The notes beneath the pieces were generated by a model that was not told the DNA's origin, ran no database searches, and saw only the letters and a list, made by a program, of their open reading frames with translations. The position numbers and the translations under genes are program-made. Of a stretch of DNA of 5,020 nt, positions 1-5,020 are shown in pieces. How positions within the stretch are numbered: position 1 is the first letter of the stretch; every line of letters starts with the position of its first letter. The stretch spans positions 1 through 5,020 of the forward strand of contig JAUWLY010000233.1 of assembly GCA_030613445.1 (NCBI GenBank). The letters run 5' to 3'. Source of the stretch: Candidatus Stahliibacteriota bacterium (GTDB taxonomy: Bacteria > Hydrothermota > Tepidihabitantia > SM23-42).

Positions 1-411
1 TGCGGTAGTAACTTTGGCACCCTCTATATCTGGGATTTCCCGGGTACTTATGTATCGTGGAGCGGCTTCATGAATTCACCCAAGAACTGGGGCTATTATG
101 ATGGTACATTAGTTGACCCACAGACACCTAGTGGATTGCTCGGCATTTGCTATATCTATCCGTCGCCAGTTGAAAGAAAAGGGCGCGTAAGGTTCTTTCT
201 CAATCGATCTGCCCGAATCACAATTGATATCCTCGATATAGTTGGTCATAAAATAGGTAGTGAAGTAATTGAAAATCCAACCCCCAACGAGTACAATGAA
301 ATCGAGTTTGATTTCTCCAAACAAGCGAACGGCGTATATATACTTCGGGTTGAAGCCGATGATGGCAACCGAAAAGAAGTGAAGCTCAAAAAATTTGCGG
401 TGTTAAAATAA
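1..411 (+). CDS. C-terminal part of a secreted protein with a T9SS type A sorting domain (5' end outside window)
   Basis: The frame is open from base 1 to the TAA at 409-411, giving 136 visible residues. The ATG at 70 is internal, because coding-like sequence continues upstream of it. Residues 1-46 (LYIWDFPG at 8-15, then NWGYYDGT) resemble the last blade of the beta-propeller domains that often precede sorting domains in FCB-type bacteria; this part is inference. Residues 51-136 have the plan of the Por/type 9 C-terminal sorting domain: a YIYPSP turn at 51-56 (usually YPNP), RVRFFL at 62-67, ITIDILDIVGHKI at 73-85, then an F-F-ANGVYILRV strand at 103-117 and a basic KKFAVLK end. In that family the domain directs Sec-exported proteins through the type 9 system to the cell surface and is then removed. 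The cargo function cannot be seen from this fragment. The next gene follows after about 150 bases on the same strand. Confidence is high for the sorting domain and low for the propeller. Confidence 0.82.
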   Translation, partial: CGSNFGTLYIWDFPGTYVSWSGFMNSPKNWGYYDGTLVDPQTPSGLLGICYIYPSPVERKGRVRFFLNRSARITIDILDIVGHKIGSEVIENPTPNEYNEIEFDFSKQANGVYILRVEADDGNRKEVKLKKFAVLK

Positions 412-565
412 TGAAGAAACTAAGTTATTCGGTTCACGGTTACGAGAAGCGTTTCGTTTTCGTATACCTTAAGCGGATTCGGTTGCGTCACAAGCAAACA
501 TCAACAGATGACAAATGGTTCGCTTTTCGAAACCGAACAGCGCAAACGAAGTATTTGGAGGTAAT
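412..565. repeat. Intergenic region with CGAAAC/TTCG-rich degenerate repeat words
   Basis: This is the gap between the sorting-domain gene and the DUF5683-like gene. It contains acgagaagcg (442-451), ttttcgtat (457-465) and cggttgcgtcacaa (480-493). They occur in the same order as acgaaaagcg (1287-1296), gtttcgtat (1302-1310) and cggttgcgtgacaa (1313-1326) on the far side of the next gene. In addition ttcgcttttcg (519-529) is the exact reverse complement of 1288-1298. The stretch therefore looks like a diverged dispersed repeat and not a plain leader. I see no convincing promoter or terminator in it. Confidence 0.5.
557..561 (+). promoter_or_regulatory. Shine-Dalgarno site deciding the start at 566
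   Basis: GGAGG lies four bases before the ATG at 566-568. The other in-frame ATG at 515 has no purine-rich motif at a suitable distance. This is the main reason for choosing 566 as the start of the DUF5683-like gene. Confidence 0.6.
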
Positions 566-1159
566 ATGCTTTTAGGTATTTCATTGATCGTTCTTCAGGC
601 GATGAACCCGATTTTCGCATCTGCGATCGTACCTGGTCTGGGTGAACTTATCCAAGGCGAGAAATCCAAAGCACAAACTTTCTTTATTCTGGAGGGTTCA
701 ATATGGCTGACCTACCTGGGGTTCAACTACTTCGGACATAAAACAGACAAATCAGCCAGGGTATTTGCAGTCGATCACACTGGAGCTAACCCAGCAAACC
801 ATGATGACCGATACTTTGACGCCATAGAAGACTACCTTTCTTCAGAGCAATTCAATCTGGAGGTCGAAAGAAACGCAAGCCTATACTACCCAAATGATCT
901 AGTAGAGCAGCAACGATACATAGAAGAAAATGGCTATTTTGGCGATGACGCATGGGAATGGGATACATTAACAAACCGAACTGCCTTCTGGGAAAAGCGA
1001 AAATCCGCCCGGGACAACCTTCGTCGGGCATCATTCATGCCTGGTTTTGCGATCATAAACCGAATTGTATCGATAATCGATGTGGTTATTTTTGAGGAAG
1101 AAGACAAGGTTCATTTCGACACCCAGCCTGGACGGATCGGGATACAGTATAGATTCTGA
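566..1159 (+). CDS. Small envelope protein, DUF5683-like (PGLGE motif), function unknown
   Basis: The predicted protein has 197 residues from the ATG at 566; an in-frame ATG at 515 would add 17 residues but has no ribosome binding site. Residues 1-19 are hydrophobic and could be a signal peptide with cleavage near the FASA at 17-20, although the n-region has no Lys or Arg. The PGLGE at 23-27 followed by a Gly/Lys-containing turn and KAQTFFILEG matches the pattern of DUF5683-type proteins, which carry a PGxGQ/E motif near the N terminus and have no established function. Two further hydrophobic stretches lie at about 38-56 and 159-176. Between them is a polar, aromatic-rich middle with WEW at 130-132 and several Tyr and Asp residues. 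The chain ends in an alternating strand, RIGIQYRF, with terminal Phe, as in many outer-membrane proteins. I infer a membrane-associated envelope protein. No catalytic motif is visible. The family assignment rests on memory of the motif, so it is moderate. Confidence 0.68.
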   Translation: MLLGISLIVLQAMNPIFASAIVPGLGELIQGEKSKAQTFFILEGSIWLTYLGFNYFGHKTDKSARVFAVDHTGANPANHDDRYFDAIEDYLSSEQFNLEVERNASLYYPNDLVEQQRYIEENGYFGDDAWEWDTLTNRTAFWEKRKSARDNLRRASFMPGFAIINRIVSIIDVVIFEEEDKVHFDTQPGRIGIQYRF

Positions 1160-1425
1160 CATAATCTATTGTCAATCATTTATCGACATGGCAACCCGCA
1201 TAGTTGAAGGAGCCTATTGTATAATAGAGCAATTCGAAAATCGCTTTGCGGTTGTTCCGCCGCTGGCGAGAATCCTCGAGATCGGGACGAAAAGCGAAAC
1301 GGTTTCGTATTACGGTTGCGTGACAACGAACAACGACTTCCAGTAAACGAATCGCATTTCCATCTCGTCTCGATGATATCGAGCCTCGATATCGAGAGAG
1401 AAACCAGCAAACGACAGACAATTGG
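1160..1425. repeat. Non-coding gap with degenerate repeats and a perfect palindrome, upstream of the sirtuin gene
   Basis: These 266 bases hold no believable gene. Short open frames crossing them have no homology signal and no ribosome binding site, and they run into flanking genes in another frame. The stretch 1287-1326 repeats words seen at 442-493. Bases 1295-1307 form the inverted repeat cgaaac-g-gtttcg. Bases 1375-1393 form a perfect 9-base inverted repeat around one base. A TATAAT at 1220-1225 lacks a recognisable -35 box. The region is probably a repeat-rich spacer that also carries whatever drives the sirtuin gene. Confidence 0.5.
1375..1393. repeat. Perfect inverted repeat (gatatcgag-c-ctcgatatc)
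   Basis: The two 9-base arms are exact reverse complements with one base between them; as RNA this would fold as an 8-base-pair stem with a 3-base loop. It ends 32 bases before the sirtuin ATG. No T-run follows, so it is not an intrinsic terminator for the plus strand. It could be an operator, an RNA hairpin in the leader, or part of the repeat element of this gap. Confidence 0.5.
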
Positions 1426-2154
1426 ATGATTACGAAAGCAGTCGAAATTCTCAAATCTACAAAATCACTATTTATACTCACCGGTGCTGGCATATCAGCA
1501 GAAAGTGGCATCCCAACATTCCGTGATGCTAACGGCTTATGGAAGAACTATTCAGCAACGGACTTAGCCACACCCGAAGCATTCAGGAAAAACCCGGCAT
1601 TGGTTTGGGAATGGTATCACTGGCGCCAGAATATCATTTCAAAAGCTAATCCCAACCCCGCTCACTATGCAGTCGTGGATCTTGAAAAAAAGCTGGAGCG
1701 TTTTCTCTTGCTAACCCAGAATGTTGATAACCTTCATCGACGTGCCGGTTCAATAAATGTTTTGGAAATTCATGGCAATATCTTCAGAACACGCTGCTTA
1801 GCATGCGGTGAAATAACTGACTACCAAAAACCATCTAAACCAGCAAATAGTACATTACCCAAATGCACGTGTGGAGGTTCACTCAGACCTGATGTGGTTT
1901 GGTTTGGCGAAGCAATACCCCAGGATATCTGGCAGAATTCCCTGGATTTTCTAAGCCGAGCTGACGCTGCACTGATCTGTGGAACATCAGGTATTGTATG
2001 GCCGGCCGCGGCAATCCCAGAGATCGCCAAACACGGTAATACAAAAACAATAGAAATAAACCTCGAACCAACTGCGGTCAGCTCGATTGTCGACGTATCG
2101 ATCCATGGTAAAGCAGGTGAAATACTGCCAAAAATAGTAGCTGCACTTGGATAA
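1426..2154 (+). CDS. cobB: SIR2-family NAD-dependent protein deacylase, class III type (CobB/SIRT5-like)
   Basis: This is a cytoplasmic enzyme that removes acyl groups from lysines, using NAD and releasing nicotinamide and O-acyl-ADP-ribose. At 242 residues it has the usual bacterial length. The Rossmann NAD motif GAGIS is at 20-24 with SGIPTFRD following at 27-34. TQNVDNLH at 97-104 binds NAD and nicotinamide, and the catalytic His is H116 in EIHGN. The zinc ligands are C124-x2-C127 and C147-x-C149. WFGEAIP at 159-165, GTSGIVWPAA at 186-195 and EINLEP at 210-215 complete the fold. Y64 and R67 (in WYHWR) match the acyl-carboxylate-binding Tyr-x-x-Arg of SIRT5 and E. coli CobB, so desuccinylase or demalonylase activity is likely besides deacetylation. 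The ATG at 1426 places the conserved core at the usual depth, but no clear Shine-Dalgarno precedes it. It converges with hypC, leaving 48 bases between stops. No functional link to its neighbours is visible. Confidence 0.95.
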   Translation: MITKAVEILKSTKSLFILTGAGISAESGIPTFRDANGLWKNYSATDLATPEAFRKNPALVWEWYHWRQNIISKANPNPAHYAVVDLEKKLERFLLLTQNVDNLHRRAGSINVLEIHGNIFRTRCLACGEITDYQKPSKPANSTLPKCTCGGSLRPDVVWFGEAIPQDIWQNSLDFLSRADAALICGTSGIVWPAAAIPEIAKHGNTKTIEINLEPTAVSSIVDVSIHGKAGEILPKIVAALG

Positions 2155-2202
2155 TGAATATACTGCGCAGCTTACTTTAGCTTAACTACTTTTTGCTTAG
2201 AA
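2155..2202. other. Convergent intergenic spacer between sirtuin and hypC
   Basis: These 48 AT-rich bases separate two converging stop codons. Bases 2187-2194 contain a short T-run on the plus strand, but I could not find a GC-rich stem in front of it, so no terminator is called. The gctta-like words in it are direct repeats, not inverted ones. Confidence 0.4.
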
Positions 2203-2442
2203 TCATGATGTTTTAGGCAATTGAGAATACCTCAGGACTTCTTCTAATATTTCCTCGGTTTCTTTGGCTGCTTCTTCATCAATAGGGTTGATTGCGAAGC
2301 CAGCGTGGATCATAACATACTCGCCGACCTTTATTTCGGGAACAAGGACTACTGAGATCTCTCGTCGTACACCCATGATCTCGGCAAGAGCCAGATTATC
2401 CTTTTTTATCTCTTCTATTCTTCCAACAACTCCAAGACACAT
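2203..2442 (-). CDS. hypC: Hydrogenase maturation chaperone HypC (HypC/HybG/HupF family)
   Basis: HypC pairs with HypD to assemble and carry the Fe(CN)2(CO) unit to the precursor of the [NiFe]-hydrogenase large subunit in the cytoplasm. The protein has 79 residues, within the family range. It starts with MCLG, and Cys2 is the essential residue that becomes N-terminal after Met removal. The family core follows: an OB-like beta region, VGEYVMIHAGFAI at 39-51 with the conserved H46, and an acidic C-terminal helix (NPIDEEAAKETEEIL, 52-66). The usual Pro after MC(I/L)G(V/I) is Val here (MCLGVVG against MCIGVPG in E. coli). The gene lies downstream of hypF on the same strand after 121 bases and probably shares its transcript. 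A GGAG eight bases before the ATG serves as ribosome binding site and lies in a tandem repeat. hypD is not next to it: the following gene is the converging sirtuin. Confidence 0.93.
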   Translation of the reverse strand: MCLGVVGRIEEIKKDNLALAEIMGVRREISVVLVPEIKVGEYVMIHAGFAINPIDEEAAKETEEILEEVLRYSQLPKTS

Positions 2443-2443
2443 G

Positions 2444-2478
2444 CTTTAAGCTCCAAGTTCCAAGTTCCAAGAACCAAG
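2444..2478. repeat. Degenerate 7-base tandem repeat (consensus ctccaag / ttccaag), five units
   Basis: Reading the plus strand in steps of seven from 2444 gives ctttaag, ctccaag, ttccaag, ttccaag, aaccaag. Two units are identical and the others differ from them at one or two of seven positions. It resembles the short heptanucleotide tandem repeats known from cyanobacteria, but with a different unit. It lies immediately before the hypC start codon. Confidence 0.8.
2451..2454 (-). promoter_or_regulatory. hypC Shine-Dalgarno site, located in a tandem repeat unit
   Basis: On the minus strand GGAG is followed by eight bases and then the hypC ATG, a good spacing. The motif is part of one heptamer unit (cttggag on the minus strand), so the repeat array appears to provide the ribosome binding site. 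Confidence 0.6.
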
Positions 2479-2481
2479 TCC

Positions 2482-2496
2482 TCCCGCTTTGCGGGA
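2482..2496. repeat. Short GC-rich inverted repeat (tcccgc-ttt-gcggga)
   Basis: A 6-base stem around three bases lies in the hypF-hypC gap. On the minus strand it is followed by ggacttgg and not a T-run, so it is not a standard terminator. It may be an RNA hairpin between the two genes or a small dispersed palindrome. Confidence 0.5.
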
Positions 2497-2562
2497 TCCA
2501 CGATTTTCCTATATCTAATAATCCAAAATGATAAATCGGGACAAACTCCAAATCCCACCCAC

Positions 2563-2590
2563 ATTACGTTCTACGCTCCACGCTATTCGC
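2563..2590. repeat. Second degenerate 7-base repeat, overlapping the hypF 3' end
   Basis: Steps of seven on the plus strand give attacgt, tctacgc, tccacgc, tattcgc. The two middle units differ at one position. The array begins at the hypF stop codon and covers its last eight sense codons. It shares the tccac/tccaa character of the array near hypC. Four imperfect units could arise by chance, so confidence is moderate. Confidence 0.5.
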
Positions 2591-4972
2591 GTAAATCACT
2601 TGTCCATATGAAATGCACCCGTCATTAGTGGGCAATTTATGGTGAAAATAGACTTCAAAACCAGCCTTCTCAAACTTCGCGAGCATGAGCTTTAGTAAAT
2701 ATCGGTTTTGAAAAACTCCACCACTAAAACAAACCTTTTTCACTCTATACAGTGTACTCAATTTTTCTGTCACATCAAGAGAAAATACAGCAACTGTGTT
2801 GTGGAATTTGGCGGCGATAACCGAATTTGGGATTCCCTTCTCAATGTCCTTGACTATGGCACCAAGCATCGGCTCGATTTTGATAACCAAAGGTTCAGTT
2901 AGTTCAAGCACATAGGGGTAGCCAGCACTGACGCCTGAATGAACAATATATTCAAGATTTATTGCAGCTTCTGCTTCATAGGTTATCTCTTGAATAAGCC
3001 CGAGCATCGCGGCAACGCAATCAAAGAGACGACCCATACTCGATGTGTAGATAACACTACGATCAAGTTCAACCATCCGGGTGATCATCTTGATCTCTTG
3101 CGAAGGTATCAACTGTGAAATCTTGTTTGCCGCGGCAACTCTGCTGCGCCCTTTACCAAGTCGCACTGTACTGGAGCCAAACAACTTATATAGATAAGCA
3201 AGCGCAATGCGATATGGTTTCATTATACTTGCCTCGCCGCCTGGCAAAGGAAGATATTCTAAATGACCGACCCGCTTTTGGTCACCGAGGTCACCGATAA
3301 AAAACTCACCACCCCAAATTTTACCGTCAGTGCCAAATCCAGTACCGTCAAAAGCAATGCCTATGGCTTTATCTAAGACCCCATGTTCACCAAGACACGA
3401 AACAACATGGGCTACGTGGTGTTGTACAGTGATCCTCTTACCCTTCATCTTTTTTGCAATTTTTGTCGAAAGGTAATCAGGGTGCAAATCATGAATTATC
3501 ATTTCTGGTTCAATACGAAACCAGCGCTTGTATTTTTCCACCATCTCATTGAAAAACTTCAGGGTCTCGATATTGTCTAAATCACCGATATGAGGTGAAA
3601 CATATGCTTCGTGGTGATTTGCGAGCGTGAAAGTGTTCTTAAGGTATGGCCCAGTTGCCAAACTCGGTTTCACAGAATAGGGCAACTCAATATGTGATGG
3701 TGCGTAACCCCGGGAGCGTCTAATTATTGAAAAACCTCGGTCAGGTAGGCAAAAACCAATTGAATCGTCACACCGATTGATGATTGCCCGATCATGGCTA
3801 AGAAAATGCGTCACGATACGACCGAGTTTTTTAACAACGATATCATCATCTGTAACGATCGGTTCATCCTGGATATTGCCACTCGTCATAACCAAATAAG
3901 GGATCTGTTCAAGCAAAAGATGGTGCAGGGGTGCATAAGGAACCATTACACCAAGGTAAGGGTTATTCGGTGCTACTGAATCGCAAATAATCTTCCCCCT
4001 CTTGCGGACCAGCATTATAGGAGCAATCGGTGAATTGATGAACTTCTTTTCAGATTCACTTATATCTATGATCTTTGTCAAATCACTGGACTTTACCATT
4101 ATTGCAAATGGTTTTGTGGGACGTCTTTTCAGACGTCGCAAGGTGCGTACTGCCTTATCATTTGCTGCGTCGCAAGCAATATGAAAACCTCCAAGACCCT
4201 TGATAGCGATAATTTTACCCTGCTTCAATAATTCTGCAGTCTTGATAATGGGATCCTTACAGATAACTTTGCTTCCTGCTAACGTACAAAGAAACAAGCT
4301 TGGCCCACAATCAGCACAACAATCAGGCTGAGCATGGAACCGCCGATCTATGACTTCGACAAACTCTGCGGCGCAATCTTTACACATCACGAAGCCTTTC
4401 ATTGATGTGCTCTTTCGATCATAGGGCGTCTTAAGGATGATGGAGTATCTTGGGCCACAGTTAGTGCAATTAATAAAAGGATATTTGTATCGACGATCCT
4501 TGCGGTCATTAAATTCTTGTAGACAGTATTCGCAAGTTGCAATATCCGGCGATATCTGCGTAAAGCCCTTGCCAACCCTACTCTTCTTTATAGAAAACCG
4601 CTTGTATGACTTTGGTTCGAGGTCTAAAATTGATATTTTGTCTATACGAGAAGCTCGAGGTTTTTGAATCTGCAACCTTTTTACAAAACCGGCGATCTTT
4701 TTATGACTGCCCTCAATTTCAATATCAACACCATTTGTTGTATTACAAACATACCCATTCAACCCAATGTCCTGGGCGAGTCGATATACAAATGGTCTGA
4801 AACCCACTCCCTGAACAACACCTTTAATATTTATCCCGTACCTTATCAGTCCCTTACTCTTTGCAGCACGGGTTTTATTAGAATTTCCTTTTTTCGTACG
4901 TTTTCTCTTTCCACGCGATGATTTAGAACCATTTAGAAAAGGTGCGGGACTAACCTTTTTTCTTTTTAGCAT
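2564..4972 (-). CDS. hypF: Carbamoyltransferase HypF, hydrogenase maturation
   Basis: HypF converts carbamoyl phosphate and ATP to a carbamoyl-adenylate and transfers the carbamoyl group to the C-terminal Cys of HypE, where it becomes the cyanide ligand of the [NiFe] site. All domains are present. The acylphosphatase domain begins at about 44, with GVVQGVGFRP at 51-60 (R59) and N77. Eight zinc cysteines, 147/150, 169/172, 197/200 and 219/222, fit the family spacing CX2CX18CX2CX24CX2CX18CX2C exactly. The YrdC-like domain (about 240-425) has KGLGGFHIACDA, KRRPTKPFAIM and SGNIQDEP. The Kae1-like domain has HHVAH at 518-522, FDGTGFGTDG at 541-550, FSGGVFQNR at 749-757 and PTNDGCISYGQ at 781-791. 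At 802 residues it exceeds the usual ~750-770 because of a basic tail of about 42 residues. No ATG, GTG or TTG lies between 4972 and the core, and an in-frame TGA directly precedes the ATG, so 4972 is the only standard start. Its last residues lie in a heptamer repeat. Confidence 0.97.
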   Translation of the reverse strand: MLKRKKVSPAPFLNGSKSSRGKRKRTKKGNSNKTRAAKSKGLIRYGINIKGVVQGVGFRPFVYRLAQDIGLNGYVCNTTNGVDIEIEGSHKKIAGFVKRLQIQKPRASRIDKISILDLEPKSYKRFSIKKSRVGKGFTQISPDIATCEYCLQEFNDRKDRRYKYPFINCTNCGPRYSIILKTPYDRKSTSMKGFVMCKDCAAEFVEVIDRRFHAQPDCCADCGPSLFLCTLAGSKVICKDPIIKTAELLKQGKIIAIKGLGGFHIACDAANDKAVRTLRRLKRRPTKPFAIMVKSSDLTKIIDISESEKKFINSPIAPIMLVRKRGKIICDSVAPNNPYLGVMVPYAPLHHLLLEQIPYLVMTSGNIQDEPIVTDDDIVVKKLGRIVTHFLSHDRAIINRCDDSIGFCLPDRGFSIIRRSRGYAPSHIELPYSVKPSLATGPYLKNTFTLANHHEAYVSPHIGDLDNIETLKFFNEMVEKYKRWFRIEPEMIIHDLHPDYLSTKIAKKMKGKRITVQHHVAHVVSCLGEHGVLDKAIGIAFDGTGFGTDGKIWGGEFFIGDLGDQKRVGHLEYLPLPGGEASIMKPYRIALAYLYKLFGSSTVRLGKGRSRVAAANKISQLIPSQEIKMITRMVELDRSVIYTSSMGRLFDCVAAMLGLIQEITYEAEAAINLEYIVHSGVSAGYPYVLELTEPLVIKIEPMLGAIVKDIEKGIPNSVIAAKFHNTVAVFSLDVTEKLSTLYRVKKVCFSGGVFQNRYLLKLMLAKFEKAGFEVYFHHKLPTNDGCISYGQVIYANSVERRT

Positions 4973-5020
4973 TCAGTTCTTTTTCTAAAAATGAATAAAA
5001 TCTACCAAAACCATCACCAG
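4950..5020 (-). CDS. C-terminal end of an unidentified gene upstream of hypF (partial, runs off window)
   Basis: On the minus strand a frame is open from the window edge to a TAG at 4952-4950. It encodes 22 complete residues: a GDGFGRFYSFLEKEL stretch followed by a Lys-rich NAKKKKG end. The other two frames have stops within this edge segment. It overlaps the first 23 bases of hypF in another frame, which would suggest translational coupling. The fragment is too short to identify. Given the context it could be another hydrogenase-related gene, but nothing in the residues shows this. A chance open frame of this length is also possible. Confidence 0.4.
   Translation of the reverse strand, partial: GDGFGRFYSFLEKELNAKKKKG

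Noticed and set aside
515..565. Longer N terminus of the DUF5683-like protein from the ATG at 515
   Set aside because: No Shine-Dalgarno precedes it and the added 17 residues come from the repeat-like stretch; the ATG at 566 has GGAGG and starts at the hydrophobic segment. The added residues would supply the Arg and Lys missing from the signal peptide, so the rejection is not absolute.
411..575. 54-codon plus-strand frame starting with ATG AAG AAA and overlapping the previous stop (TAATG)
   Set aside because: The start looks attractive, but the frame runs through repeat-like sequence, has no recognisable domain or signal peptide, and ends inside the start of the DUF5683-like gene.
1157..1174. 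Inverted repeat tgaca/tgtca at the stop of the DUF5683-like gene as a terminator
   Set aside because: Only five base pairs, AT-rich, with no T-run behind it.
1220..1225. Perfect TATAAT as a promoter for the sirtuin gene
   Set aside because: No -35-like hexamer at 16-18 bases and about 200 bases from the start codon; a chance match is likely in AT-rich spacer.
1080..1429. Plus-strand frames across the DUF5683-sirtuin gap (1080-1346 and 1217-1429)
   Set aside because: They overlap a real gene end or the repeat-rich gap, have no ribosome binding site and show no family motif.
1176..1511. Minus-strand 111-codon frame
   Set aside because: Its 5' part is the reverse of the sirtuin N terminus with its conserved GAGIS region; the rest is repeat-rich spacer.
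2444..2478. Heptamer array as a CRISPR array
   Set aside because: The units are 7 bases in direct tandem with no spacers, and no cas genes are present.
2482..2496. Hairpin between hypF and hypC as an intrinsic terminator
   Set aside because: The stem is short and no T-run follows on the minus strand; hypC has no other evident promoter, so read-through is more likely.

Overview
The window reads as bacterial chromosome of moderate, slightly AT-rich composition. It probably comes from an uncultured FCB-type lineage. The type 9-style C-terminal sorting domain and the small PGLGE-type envelope protein suggest something like candidate division WOR-3/Stahlbacteria or a relative. This is inference from protein style and intergenic texture, not from a marker gene.

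Layout: on the plus strand there is the 3' end of a large secreted protein (1-411: a probable beta-propeller-like tail followed by a T9SS type A sorting domain). Next is a small DUF5683-like envelope protein (best start 566, end 1159), then a complete SIR2-family NAD-dependent deacylase (1426-2154). On the minus strand, converging on the sirtuin gene, lie a complete hypF (4972 to 2564) and a complete hypC (2442 to 2203). In transcription order they are [unknown gene leaving the window at 5020] - hypF - hypC. The visible end of that unknown gene overlaps the hypF start by 23 bases.

How the genes work together: HypF makes the carbamoyl group used for the cyanide ligands of [NiFe]-hydrogenase. 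HypC, with HypD (not in the window), carries the Fe(CN)2(CO) unit to the large subunit. The minus-strand pair is therefore a hydrogenase-maturation segment and implies a [NiFe]-hydrogenase elsewhere in the genome. The sirtuin has the Tyr-x-x-Arg signature of class III (desuccinylase/demalonylase-type) enzymes and shows no functional link to the hyp genes. The two envelope genes belong to cell-surface biology and are also unrelated.

The gaps between genes are not plain spacer. The hypF-hypC gap holds degenerate 7-base tandem repeats. One array supplies the Shine-Dalgarno sequence of hypC and another encodes the last residues of HypF. The gaps on either side of the DUF5683-like gene share a second family of CGAAAC/TTCG-rich words in direct and inverted copies. 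I see no RNA gene, CRISPR array, insertion sequence or phage module. I did not find a clearly new biological system. The best leads are the heptamer repeats that reach into functional sites and the very basic N-terminal tail on HypF.
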